Shown here one piece after another: positions 17,137-25,688 of a stretch of 38,298 bases of DNA. Positions within the stretch are counted from its first letter, which is position 1; every line of letters begins with the position of its first letter. The notes beneath the pieces are model-generated. The model was not told the origin of the DNA, made no database searches, and saw nothing but the letters and a program-made list of their open reading frames with translations. Source of the DNA: Deltaproteobacteria bacterium (GTDB lineage: Bacteria > Desulfobacterota > DSM-4660 > Desulfatiglandales > HGW-15); NCBI GenBank assembly GCA_016932235.1, contig JAFGDF010000062.1:1-38298 (forward strand), given 5' to 3'. The position numbers and the translations under genes were made by a program.

Positions 17137-18299
17137 GGTCTGTATATATAATGTAATTTCTTCTGGATTGATATTTCCGCCTCGGATAGAATCCGGGCGA
17201 TCTTTTCACCGGCATGTCCGTCACCGAACAGCAAAGAACTTTTGTATCTCCCCCTGTCAAGTTGTTTTCTTATCGCCTTTTCAATAACGCCTGCGTCATA
17301 ATCCACGTGCATAACATTCTCGCCGTTTTCTCTGCCTGCCTGGCGGGTGCCTATGTTCACTGCGGGGACACCCAGAAAACTCCCCTCGCGCAACGCGGAA
17401 CTGGAATTGCCTATAAGACAGGCCGAGTTGTAGATCAGCCTGCCGTAATCCTCCGGGCTGAAATTTCTATAGAAATGAATATAGTCGGGATTATGCCTTT
17501 CCCTGAACATTCGAAGCCCTTTGGAGACTTCATCCGATCCGGCATCCACATTGGGCCAGAGCCAGATAGTCTGCATCCTGAGGGCCGCGATCGCCTTCAG
17601 TGTTTCATTAATCTGATCAAAACCTTTGCCGTATTCCGTGGTTACCGGGTGTTGCAGGACGACCAGGAAGGGTTTGGCTGGATCCAGCTCCGGTCCTACT
17701 CCCCTGTAATGTTTAAAGATACCTTCAGGTAATGTCAGATCCATGTTGGCTACAAGATCAATAGCCGGGCAGCCGGTTAGAAAAACCGTTTCAGGGTCCT
17801 CCCCCAACCTGATGACATACTCCGTAGCTCGCTCGGTCGCGGTAAAATGCAGGTGAGAGAGTTTTGTAACAGCGTGCCTAACACTTTCGTCAATGGATCC
17901 TGTTATCTCTCCTCCCTGGGTGTGCGCAAGGCAGATATTCATATAACTCGCGGCAATGGCTGTTGCCATTGTCTCGAAGCGATCCGCGACAGTGATAACA
18001 ATATCCGGCCTCATGTTTTCGAAAAGAGTTGACAGCTCCATGATGGCCATTCCGGTTGATTTGGCCATGGTTGTGGGTGTTTCACCCTCTACGATGGAAT
18101 AAACCGTGGCGCTTGGGATAAAGCCGTCTTTAACGATAATTTTATCGACCTCTCCAAACCTGTGCAGCAGGGCCGACGCTCCTACAATAATCTTTAAATC
18201 CAGGTCGGCCCTGGCCTTGACAGCGGAAAGAACAGATTTAATCCTGCCGTAATTTGCCCTGCTGTTTACTACCACGCATATTGATCTTTTTTTATCCAT
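17133..18299 (-). CDS. neuC: NeuC-type UDP-GlcNAc 2-epimerase (hydrolysing), cassette B
   Basis: 388 residues. Same family as the gene at 3169: SICVVVNSRANYG at the N-terminus, VADRFE, AHTQGGEITGSIDESVRH and GNSSSALREGS. Predicted to hydrolyse UDP-GlcNAc or a derivative to the 2-epimerised free sugar. It overlaps the neuB stop by 8 bases and the following methyltransferase by 4. In both NeuC proteins of this window the family R-A-E/D-Y signature is altered (RGNY, RANY), a shared trait suggesting that both descend from one local ancestor. Substrate choice is uncertain. Confidence 0.88.
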   Translation of the reverse strand: MDKKRSICVVVNSRANYGRIKSVLSAVKARADLDLKIIVGASALLHRFGEVDKIIVKDGFIPSATVYSIVEGETPTTMAKSTGMAIMELSTLFENMRPDIVITVADRFETMATAIAASYMNICLAHTQGGEITGSIDESVRHAVTKLSHLHFTATERATEYVIRLGEDPETVFLTGCPAIDLVANMDLTLPEGIFKHYRGVGPELDPAKPFLVVLQHPVTTEYGKGFDQINETLKAIAALRMQTIWLWPNVDAGSDEVSKGLRMFRERHNPDYIHFYRNFSPEDYGRLIYNSACLIGNSSSALREGSFLGVPAVNIGTRQAGRENGENVMHVDYDAGVIEKAIRKQLDRGRYKSSLLFGDGHAGEKIARILSEAEISIQKKLHYIYRP

Positions 18300-19380
18300 T
18301 TTCCTGTTCCAAATCCGTCCATTTTAATATTCTGTCCGGGGTAATATCTCTTATGAGTCTTCGCCCCACGATATTTTTCAACTCCTGCCCCGGGATACCT
18401 GTTCCCGGCTTTTTAAGAGTGAGCATATCTTCGCGTATTATGGTACCTTTGGATAAAGGTCTGTTAGGCGCCAGGCTCTTGGTAAATAACGACCTCGTCT
18501 CCGCCAGGCTTGCTGCCATATCATTTTTTTCAACCGGGTTATTGCATATCCTGTAAAAGGCATCCCTCGCGTCTGCGATGAATTTAAGCTCTTCGATGGT
18601 TATTGAAGACAACACATCCGGACCGAACATACGTTTGCTGAATGTGACATGTATCTCGATCAGATCAGCGCCTGTTGCCATGGCGGCAAGCGCGGGAAAT
18701 ACCGTGCCGGAATGGTCGGAAAGCCCCACAGGGCAATTAAATCTCTCACGCAGTTCATCTATAACGTTGAGCCCGACTTCCTCCAGGCTGTTGGGATATT
18801 TTGTTGTGCACTGGAAAATGGCGAAGGAAAGTCCATTTTCGCGTATACGCGAAACAGCTGTTTCTACCTCACTAAAATCACTCATTCCCGTGCTGAGGAG
18901 GACAGGTGATCCATTTACTGCCATCGCGGCCAGGAGTTCCTTTGACATGACTTCGCCTGAGCCGATCTTCCAGGCCGGCATGCCGACTCTCCTCAACATC
19001 TCCACTGCTTTCACGGAAAACGCCGAACTCAGAAAAATCAGGCCCCGATCCCGTGCGTGTTTTGCCAGGCCCGTCCACTGTTCCTCTGTAAATTCCATCC
19101 TTTTCCAGTAGTCATAACGTGTGGCATCCTGCCGGCTGAACTTTATCCTGAAAGATTCATCGAGAGTGGATTCCTCGGCCGCTATATGAGTCTGAAATTT
19201 AATGGCATCCGCGCCAGTTTCAGCAACAGCATCGATATAGGCATGGGCTGTCCCAAGTGAACCGTCATGGGCCTGGGCAATCTCCGCGATAATAAAGGCC
19301 GGATGATTTTCCCCAATCGTTCGGGATCCAATGGAAAAAACATCATTCTTTGCGGAATTTAATTTTCCTTTAGATTGCAC
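18292..19380 (-). CDS. neuB: NeuB-type nonulosonate synthase, cassette B
   Basis: About 362 residues from a GTG at 19380. I prefer this start over the ATG at 19503 because AAAAGGAGA precedes the GTG by 8 bases, the longer version would overlap the upstream gene by 92 bases, and its extra 41 residues have no family counterpart. Family marks are AFIIAEIAQAHDGS, ADAIKFQTH, AWKIGSGEV, STGMS, FQCTTKYP, GLSDHSG and IEIHVTFSKRMFGPDV, then a C-terminal SAF domain ending at RPLSKGTII to KKPGTGIPGQEL. The FGPDV block occupies the substrate loop seen as GPDH/GTDH elsewhere. Condenses PEP with a ManNAc-type sugar; paired with the NeuC that follows. Confidence 0.88.
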   Translation of the reverse strand: MQSKGKLNSAKNDVFSIGSRTIGENHPAFIIAEIAQAHDGSLGTAHAYIDAVAETGADAIKFQTHIAAEESTLDESFRIKFSRQDATRYDYWKRMEFTEEQWTGLAKHARDRGLIFLSSAFSVKAVEMLRRVGMPAWKIGSGEVMSKELLAAMAVNGSPVLLSTGMSDFSEVETAVSRIRENGLSFAIFQCTTKYPNSLEEVGLNVIDELRERFNCPVGLSDHSGTVFPALAAMATGADLIEIHVTFSKRMFGPDVLSSITIEELKFIADARDAFYRICNNPVEKNDMAASLAETRSLFTKSLAPNRPLSKGTIIREDMLTLKKPGTGIPGQELKNIVGRRLIRDITPDRILKWTDLEQENG

Positions 19381-19411
19381 TACTGTTTCTCCTTTTCGAC
19401 TGGAATGATAA

Positions 19412-20908
19412 TCATATCGCTGGAAAAGACTCCATAAAGGAGTTAATACTTTCGGCGAAATTGGATACATTCTCCTTATGGGATACGGTCCCTGCTTTTT
19501 CAATCAAAGGATTTATGGCTCCTTTAAATGAAGTCGCTTCCAGGGCTTTCGCGAAAAGTAACACCTTATTCCTGTCCGGGGAATAACCATCTTTTATTGC
19601 ATCGATGGCATCAATCAATCTGCTTTTTTCGGAAGTGCAAAACACGCCTTCACAATCCTTATACCATGCGTGACCAAACAGGAAAGACGGCCGGCCTCTT
19701 ACAACGCTTTCCCATCCTACAGATCCGGAAACCGTGGCTGAAGCGATTGATGCGTCTATGAGATCGAAAGAAGTATATGAAAGAGGAACAAATTCGACGT
19801 TCGGAAGAGAAACGATATAATCATAAAATTCGAAAGAACGACCGAGATAGGCTTTTTGATATGATTTAAACTGTGATATATGCTCTTTTACATAAATTTT
19901 CCACGTCTCAGGGATTGTCTTTGACAGCAGATCCACCATTAAATACTGGTTTATGAAAGCGCCTCCGCAGGGCACGGTCTGTCTTTCAGGCTCACATTGA
20001 AGCGCGACAAAAATATACGGTGAATTAAAATCAGGCTCCTTTGCTATACGATTATAATGAGAAGTTAATCTGTTTGTTTTGAAAAGGCCGATATTTCTAT
20101 AAAATTTCTTTCTTAAATAGTCTTTATCCTTATATTTAACAAACACGCCTTTGATAATGTCTTTTATGATATTAAATGAAATATCCAGATTACCTCCGAT
20201 GTGGCCGTTTTTATAATGGCTCAATTTGTACTTTAAAGGAAAAGGCATGGACTGGTTATAGCTCTTACCAAGGGTTTCAATATGTTTCTTTATTTCATCG
20301 GACAATACGATGGATTTCTGATTATCCTCCCCATATTTTTTCAGCATGTTCCGGAAATTTTCTTTAAGCGCGGGTGATCCCTCTGAAAATGAAGTGACGG
20401 GAAGAATTCTACCAAGAAAGGCCGTATTTTCAAACATAATGGTTTTTATGCCCTTTATTTTGCATGCCGCATATAACGCATAATCAAAAGGCATATGAGG
20501 TGCAGTTCGAAAAACAACGACATCAGGTTTAAAAAATTCAATCACTCCAATCCAGTACATTATCTGGGAATGACAATATATCAATCTTTTCTGAAGGGTA
20601 AAGTCACCGTAAAGGTCGTTACGGTCAAGCATCTTGATAATAACAGACACATCCTGGGCCAGCCTTAAGATAAGGTTTTGATCCAAAGGGGAAGCTTTTA
20701 TTGCCTTGCAAGCAGTCGGGATAGAATTTATCTTTGCCTCAGCATTTGTATGAAAAACAGCATCCGGGAATTTACCCAGGGCGTAATTTTTCATCGAGGA
20801 CGACCCTATAAAATAGATGATTTCCCAGTCATATTTTTCCTTTAAATAGGAGGCAACGTCAATCCATAGTGGAATCCCGCTATTGGCAAATATGGCTCTA
20901 AGTTTCAT
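19412..20908 (-). CDS. KpsC/KpsS-like capsule-synthesis glycosyltransferase
   Basis: 498 residues. The C-terminal part resembles the capsule synthesis (KpsC/KpsS) domain of retaining transferases that use CMP-Kdo or CMP-nonulosonates: YIFVALQCEPERQT, a WKIYVKEHI strand in place of the usual K-x-H-P, then SATVSGSVGWESVVRGRPSFLFGHAWY with the conserved Ser-Gly-x-x-x-Glu donor loop. The N-terminal 250 residues form the acceptor domain and start RAIFANSGIP. AT-rich compared with cassette B. It lies after the CMP-sugar synthetase and aldolase of cassette C, so I infer that it transfers that cassette's CMP-sugar. Linkage and acceptor unknown. Confidence 0.7.
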   Translation of the reverse strand: MKLRAIFANSGIPLWIDVASYLKEKYDWEIIYFIGSSSMKNYALGKFPDAVFHTNAEAKINSIPTACKAIKASPLDQNLILRLAQDVSVIIKMLDRNDLYGDFTLQKRLIYCHSQIMYWIGVIEFFKPDVVVFRTAPHMPFDYALYAACKIKGIKTIMFENTAFLGRILPVTSFSEGSPALKENFRNMLKKYGEDNQKSIVLSDEIKKHIETLGKSYNQSMPFPLKYKLSHYKNGHIGGNLDISFNIIKDIIKGVFVKYKDKDYLRKKFYRNIGLFKTNRLTSHYNRIAKEPDFNSPYIFVALQCEPERQTVPCGGAFINQYLMVDLLSKTIPETWKIYVKEHISQFKSYQKAYLGRSFEFYDYIVSLPNVEFVPLSYTSFDLIDASIASATVSGSVGWESVVRGRPSFLFGHAWYKDCEGVFCTSEKSRLIDAIDAIKDGYSPDRNKVLLFAKALEATSFKGAINPLIEKAGTVSHKENVSNFAESINSFMESFPAI

Positions 20909-20926
20909 TTTGTTGATTCTGAACGG

Positions 20927-21829
20927 TTAAAATAATTTATATTTATCAATAAGACTTTTTATCTTTTCTTTTTCTTCCTCACTGGTTTGTCGGTAGTACG
21001 AAGTAACGTAGTCTTCACATATTCCTCTTAATTTCAGGATATATTTCTCATCCGCGGCCTGTAGAAAATTATCTTTCTTGGTGAATTTTCCAAACTCCTT
21101 AAGGAATTCATTAAGCCGTAGCTGCGCCTTTTTCGCTTCGGTTAAATCCCCTTTCTTGAACAGATCATAGATATCTATGAGCATCTCAGGCAGGCAGCTC
21201 CCCAGGCTTGATGTATGCCCCCTGGAACCCATTGCCAGGCAGGCGTATAACTGGCCCGCCACAGCGGTTATCACCTGAAAGGAACTGTCCGCTAAGGCGA
21301 TGACTTTTGTCATTTCAACAGCATTCGTATTACTGAATTTAATACCGGCTATATTGGGATGATCTTTCAACGCGGAGACGAACTCATAAGTGACCGCCCT
21401 GCTCCAGTTTCCACTGGTGTACATCCACAGGGGTTTTGAACACCTGTCCGCGATCTGTTTATAAAACCACTCAAGGCGATCGAGGCTCAATAAAGGATGA
21501 TAGGGCATTACGTGATAGGCGTCAAATTCAAGGTCGCGTGTCTCATGGATAAAATCCAGGATCTCTTCCATGGCAAAAAAACCTGCACCAAGAATCAGAG
21601 GGACCTTGCCCTTATTGGCCTCGGTCGCGCACCGTGCTACTTCAAGCCTTTTGGAAAAGGTAAGGTTCATGTCTTCGCTTCCCGTGCCAAGTACCCAGAG
21701 ACCGCCGATTTCCTTATTAATCAGAAATTCTATCAGCCTCTTTAATCCGGCATTATCTATCTTTTCATCTTTTGTAAGGGGAGTGGATACCACCGGGACG
21801 ATTCCCTCAACAGGTCTGGTCTTTATCAT
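20927..21829 (-). CDS. DHDPS/NAL-family pyruvate-type aldolase
   Basis: 300 residues, TIM-barrel of the dihydrodipicolinate synthase/N-acetylneuraminate lyase family. The Schiff-base Lys is K164 in AGIKFSN, the conserved Tyr is Y137 in LWMYTSG, and the GTTGE/GSTGE pyruvate loop appears as GTGSE (48-52), an uncommon variant. Members add pyruvate to an aldehyde or cleave the product. Lysine synthesis is an unlikely role because it overlaps a CMP-sugar synthetase gene by 23 bases and sits in a glycan operon. It could make or break a 2-keto-3-deoxy sugar acid, giving a second route beside NeuB, or supply an aldehyde. AAAGGA lies 7 bases before the ATG. Confidence 0.78.
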   Translation of the reverse strand: MIKTRPVEGIVPVVSTPLTKDEKIDNAGLKRLIEFLINKEIGGLWVLGTGSEDMNLTFSKRLEVARCATEANKGKVPLILGAGFFAMEEILDFIHETRDLEFDAYHVMPYHPLLSLDRLEWFYKQIADRCSKPLWMYTSGNWSRAVTYEFVSALKDHPNIAGIKFSNTNAVEMTKVIALADSSFQVITAVAGQLYACLAMGSRGHTSSLGSCLPEMLIDIYDLFKKGDLTEAKKAQLRLNEFLKEFGKFTKKDNFLQAADEKYILKLRGICEDYVTSYYRQTSEEEKEKIKSLIDKYKLF

Positions 21830-22544
21830 CTTTTTTGTCCTTTCTCAGGTAATTCATATATGCCTCTGCGATTATTAAGTCAGATTCCTCATCAATATCT
21901 ATGGAATGAAACTTATCCATAATCAGAGGAACCTGCTTGCTTGAGATTAATTTTTTGTTTTCAAAAAAATAATCCCTTTTGACGGCATAAATTGAAGCAT
22001 TGTATAGATAAAAAGGCTCCCAACTTTTATTCTCCATTATGGGTGTATAATCCTCAAGGACTTCGTTTCGAATCGCCTTTAAAATTGGGTCCCTTTTTTT
22101 AAACGGGCCTTTTACACTTGCCAGGGAATCACAATCTGATCTCCATAAAAGATCGATAGCCGTGTCAATGTGCTTCGGATCCCTTATCGGACTCGTTGGC
22201 TGAAGAAGGACAATAATATCATAAATAACGGATTTCTCTTCTTCCATAAATTGAAGTGCGTGATTTACGACGTCAATATTTCTTATTTCATCGGTTGCAA
22301 GTCTAGAAGGCCTCTTAAACGGTACAGGGGCATCATATTTTTTTGCAACTTCAATAATTCTTAAATCTTCTGATGAAACTAAAAAATTCGTTAATAGTTT
22401 TGATTCTTTGGCTGCCATAATAGTGTAAGCAATCAATGGATAACCTGCCAAATCTTTAATATTCTTTCTTTCCAGCCTTTTCGATCCGCCACGGGCTGGA
22501 ATTACCCCAAGCACTTTAGGTGATTTCTTCTTTTTAGAGTCCAT
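21807..22544 (-). CDS. neuA: NeuA-type CMP-nonulosonate synthetase, cassette C
   Basis: 245 residues. VLGVIPARGGSKRLERKN, SSEDLRII, VLLQPTSPIRD and the acidic SIDIDEESDLIIAEAY are all intact. Activates a nonulosonic or other 2-keto-3-deoxy acid as its CMP derivative. AAGGAA precedes the ATG. Markedly AT-rich and Lys/Ile-rich compared with the synthetases at 11958 and 10317, matching its neighbours in cassette C. Likely substrate is the product of the NANS-like NeuB at 28108 or of the adjacent aldolase. Confidence 0.88.
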   Translation of the reverse strand: MDSKKKKSPKVLGVIPARGGSKRLERKNIKDLAGYPLIAYTIMAAKESKLLTNFLVSSEDLRIIEVAKKYDAPVPFKRPSRLATDEIRNIDVVNHALQFMEEEKSVIYDIIVLLQPTSPIRDPKHIDTAIDLLWRSDCDSLASVKGPFKKRDPILKAIRNEVLEDYTPIMENKSWEPFYLYNASIYAVKRDYFFENKKLISSKQVPLIMDKFHSIDIDEESDLIIAEAYMNYLRKDKKDDKDQTC

Positions 22545-22561
22545 TGATTCCTTATTCTTTT

Positions 22562-23707
22562 TTATTCTTTTCTTATAATTAGTTGTTCTTCATCAATAAA
22601 GTTAGCCAATAAGCGAGCCTGAAGTTTTGATCCCTCAATATTTACATGTCTACCATCAACGAAATATTCCTTCCCCTTTGGAAATAAGGACGCTAAGTCA
22701 AACAAGTGGACGCCTGTTTCTTCAGCAATTAATTTTAAAATATCATTATGCTCTTCATAACTTGAAACATATTCTTCCGATGCTGCTCTCGGACGATCAT
22801 AAAACAGTGGTGAATATGCAAAAGTAACAATTAAAACTTCAATTCTCCTGAATTTAGCTATTGCGATGATGTTTTCGATATTGCGTATTAAATATCGAGG
22901 GGGGTTATTTATAAGCATATCTCTTGCACTTATCTCTCTAAAGATCCCTGAAGGATAGATACCGTTCTTTTTTTGTTTTGAGAATTCATCGCCGTAATAT
23001 TTGCTTGATGCAACAGAAAGAGTGCGCGATATCCTGCTATGTGGTTTTAAGAATCCCATTTTGATAGACAGCATTCTCAATAAAGCACTGTGTTCCCAGA
23101 TGCTGGGCATATAAATTAGGGCATGATTCGCGATTCTTCGGCCTGAATTATCTCCTAAGTAAAATTCTTTAGGCCAGACGAACCTGCAATGAATGTCATT
23201 AACTCCGGGATAGATAGTTATTAAATCAGGTTCAAGATCGATAATTCTCATCTCAAAATCAATAAGTGTCTCCCAGCTGCTGTAACCACCTGCTCCGGCA
23301 TTAATTACCGTTATGTCACTATACCCTTTTTCCATTAATTCTTTTTCCAAGAGGTCTGGATATGAAAATCGGAAGTCTTTTATTTGATCTGAGTATGTGG
23401 TGGAGTCTCCGAGACATATAATCCTGAATTCCCCATCTGGTTTTGGCAATGTGATTTCTCTTCCCCTATAACCAAGTGAATTATGATAGTTATTTCCTTC
23501 TGAAAAATACGGGGCTGGGCAAAATCCGAGATATCTATGTGGTATGTAACGTGATTTATCTTTGATGGGCTTTTTATTCACCTGTCTCAAGGATCCATAT
23601 GTCACAAACTGCCCATAGTTTGCAAAGTGCATAAGATAAATATTTAATAAAACTTCACATAGAAAAAATAGGGAAACAAATATTAAGATTATAAAGAATA
23701 CCATCAA
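22562..23707 (-). CDS. Membrane-anchored SGNH/GDSL hydrolase-like protein
   Basis: 381 residues. An N-terminal hydrophobic helix (about 3-27) anchors it in the membrane. The SGNH blocks follow: ICLGDST with the nucleophile Ser102, the Gly in INAGAGGYS (136-144), the Asn in PGVND (N170) and DGRH with Asp351 and His354. Esterase or acyl transfer on glycans is the common role of such proteins, so O-acetyl removal or addition on the exported nonulosonate polymer is plausible. Starts inside the transketolase stop (ATGA overlap). One of the most AT-rich genes of the window. Confidence 0.75.
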   Translation of the reverse strand: MMVFFIILIFVSLFFLCEVLLNIYLMHFANYGQFVTYGSLRQVNKKPIKDKSRYIPHRYLGFCPAPYFSEGNNYHNSLGYRGREITLPKPDGEFRIICLGDSTTYSDQIKDFRFSYPDLLEKELMEKGYSDITVINAGAGGYSSWETLIDFEMRIIDLEPDLITIYPGVNDIHCRFVWPKEFYLGDNSGRRIANHALIYMPSIWEHSALLRMLSIKMGFLKPHSRISRTLSVASSKYYGDEFSKQKKNGIYPSGIFREISARDMLINNPPRYLIRNIENIIAIAKFRRIEVLIVTFAYSPLFYDRPRAASEEYVSSYEEHNDILKLIAEETGVHLFDLASLFPKGKEYFVDGRHVNIEGSKLQARLLANFIDEEQLIIRKE

Positions 23708-25629
23708 ATAATTCCACTTCCAATCATGACTGATTCAGCTATGGCAGCTCCATCAACTTTATGGTATCCTAGGACTTCAGAAGGTGTGCCCCAGGAAGGA
23801 AAGTTATCAATGCCAATTATTTTAAAACGTTTGTCCTTAAAGATGTTTTCATTCGCCATGGTACGTAATACTTTGTCCCCCAAACCTCCGTTAGATGAAT
23901 GATCCTCCAGTATAAAAATATTTTCACAGTCCTCTAAAACACTAATTAACCATTTAGAATCGATTCTGTTTAGCCAAGGCATATTGACAATTTTTAATGA
24001 ATGCCCCTGCCTTTCCAGTAGCGCTGCGGCAACAATAGCCTCGTTCAACATCACTGGACCATAACCAAATATTACGTTATCAATGCCCTCTCTGACTATA
24101 ACCCCTTTCCCGCAGGAAAGTGTATAACCTTCAGGCAGATGAATCACACGAGGGGATGGCCCTATAACAAGCCTCAAAACACAATTATTAGAAGTTTCAT
24201 TTACGCAATAATCCAATGCCATATGGGTCTCAATTTCATTACATGGCTGAATAATCTCAAAGTTGGGCAATGCGCTAAAGAGTGATATATCACGGATGCT
24301 CTGATGTGATTTTCCCGGTCCCGCTGGAATGAGGCCAGCATAATGGCAGACATAGATTATTTTCGTTCCTTCACAGGCATTCGTATAGATCTGCTCATTT
24401 GCCCGTGAAGCCAGAAACGCCCCGAAGGAATTTACAACAGGCAAATAGCCCTGGAGCGCCAGTCCGCCCGCCATTGAAACCATGTCCTGTTCAGCTATTC
24501 CGTTCTCGATAAACCTGTCCGGATACGTCTGTTCAAATTTCCTTATCTTGCAGTCCGTGGCAAGATCAGCATCCAGGACTACGATATCCTTCCTGTCCCT
24601 TGAAATATCAATAAGTGTGTTCCCATAAGCCTCGGAAACATATTCCGAAGAAACACCGCTTTTCGGTTTTGGTGATAAGACAACAGGCTCAAATTTCAAC
24701 AATGGCATCCCGATCCTGGATAATTTCTCTGATATCCGTTCAACAATTTCATTGAGACCCGATAAAAAAGACCTGTCATCAGGCGCTCCTGAATGCCATT
24801 GATATATTCCTTCATTCTCTTTCAGGGCCGCTGGATGTTCCATGAAAGATACTCCGCGCCCTTTGATGGTATCAGCGATCAGAATCTTTGGTTGATCCTT
24901 TATCTTTGAAAATTCTCTCATCACATCGGTGATCTGCATGAAATCGTGTCCACTGCATCTGGAGACATTCCAGTTGAAACTCCGCAGCTTCTGTTCAAGT
25001 TTCCCCAGATCGCAGATTTCGTCCACTCGCTTATCTGATTGCACCTTATTATGGTCTATGATCACGGTGAGATTATTTATTTTATGATGGGCCGCGCTTT
25101 GAAGGGCCTCATAAATCTGTCCCTCCTGAAGTTCTCCATCACCTGTCAGCACAAATAATCGGCCGCCGGAACGGGACAATTTCTTTGCAATAGCCATCCC
25201 TTTGGCCTTTGAAATACCCATGCCAAGCGAACCGGAATTGCATTCGATTCCATCAATGGATACATCAGGATGACCATCGAGCCCATCAATCCTTCTAAGT
25301 TTGATAAATTTTTCCTTTGGTAGTATCCCTAACGAAAACAGAACGGAATATAATCCGGGGACATCATGTCCCTTGGATGAAAAATAGATATCCCTGTCAG
25401 GATTATTAAAGCCCAGTTCTATGGTGTTCATTTCCTTGTAGTAAAGATAAACAACGATATCCATGGCGCTGAAACTTGAGCCGATATGTCCGGAACCTGC
25501 TATCTTTACGGACGTCAATGTATTTGCGCGACACATATCGGCAATGAGCTCCAGCTTGATATGTTGCGGAATATCGGATTTTCTTATTCGTTCGAACTCT
25601 GCTTTTGGAATCAAAGAAAAAGAATTCAT
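23704..25629 (-). CDS. Transketolase, full-length
   Basis: 641 residues, both halves in one chain. GSGHIGSSFSA (45-55) and GDGELQEGQ (163-171, ThDP/Mg binding, ending in NKVQSD) mark the pyrimidine-diphosphate half; IAEQDM carries the activating Glu380; PAGPGKSHQSIRDI resembles the substrate loop. Transketolase moves a two-carbon ketol unit between sugars. The housekeeping reaction is possible, but its place between aldehyde dehydrogenase and SGNH genes inside a nonulosonate cassette suggests a dedicated role, such as making the aldose acceptor for the NeuB or aldolase of cassette C, or extending a keto sugar. In many glycan clusters this enzyme is split into two genes; here it is fused. Confidence 0.83.
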   Translation of the reverse strand: MNSFSLIPKAEFERIRKSDIPQHIKLELIADMCRANTLTSVKIAGSGHIGSSFSAMDIVVYLYYKEMNTIELGFNNPDRDIYFSSKGHDVPGLYSVLFSLGILPKEKFIKLRRIDGLDGHPDVSIDGIECNSGSLGMGISKAKGMAIAKKLSRSGGRLFVLTGDGELQEGQIYEALQSAAHHKINNLTVIIDHNKVQSDKRVDEICDLGKLEQKLRSFNWNVSRCSGHDFMQITDVMREFSKIKDQPKILIADTIKGRGVSFMEHPAALKENEGIYQWHSGAPDDRSFLSGLNEIVERISEKLSRIGMPLLKFEPVVLSPKPKSGVSSEYVSEAYGNTLIDISRDRKDIVVLDADLATDCKIRKFEQTYPDRFIENGIAEQDMVSMAGGLALQGYLPVVNSFGAFLASRANEQIYTNACEGTKIIYVCHYAGLIPAGPGKSHQSIRDISLFSALPNFEIIQPCNEIETHMALDYCVNETSNNCVLRLVIGPSPRVIHLPEGYTLSCGKGVIVREGIDNVIFGYGPVMLNEAIVAAALLERQGHSLKIVNMPWLNRIDSKWLISVLEDCENIFILEDHSSNGGLGDKVLRTMANENIFKDKRFKIIGIDNFPSWGTPSEVLGYHKVDGAAIAESVMIGSGII

Positions 25630-25688
25630 TTATTATCTTTCTCCTCTTTATCGGAATTAATGGGATGGAGATTAATCATCAGCGAGAA

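Noticed and set aside
3169..19503. Complete legionaminic or pseudaminic acid pathway
   Set aside because: No LegB/PseB dehydratase, LegC/PseC aminotransferase, LegH/PseH acetyltransferase or PseG hydrolase is present in the window, so these products could only be made with genes elsewhere.
20927..21829. Housekeeping dihydrodipicolinate synthase (dapA)
   Set aside because: The pyruvate loop is GTGSE rather than GTTGE, and it overlaps a CMP-sugar synthetase gene inside a glycan operon; a lysine pathway role is not supported.
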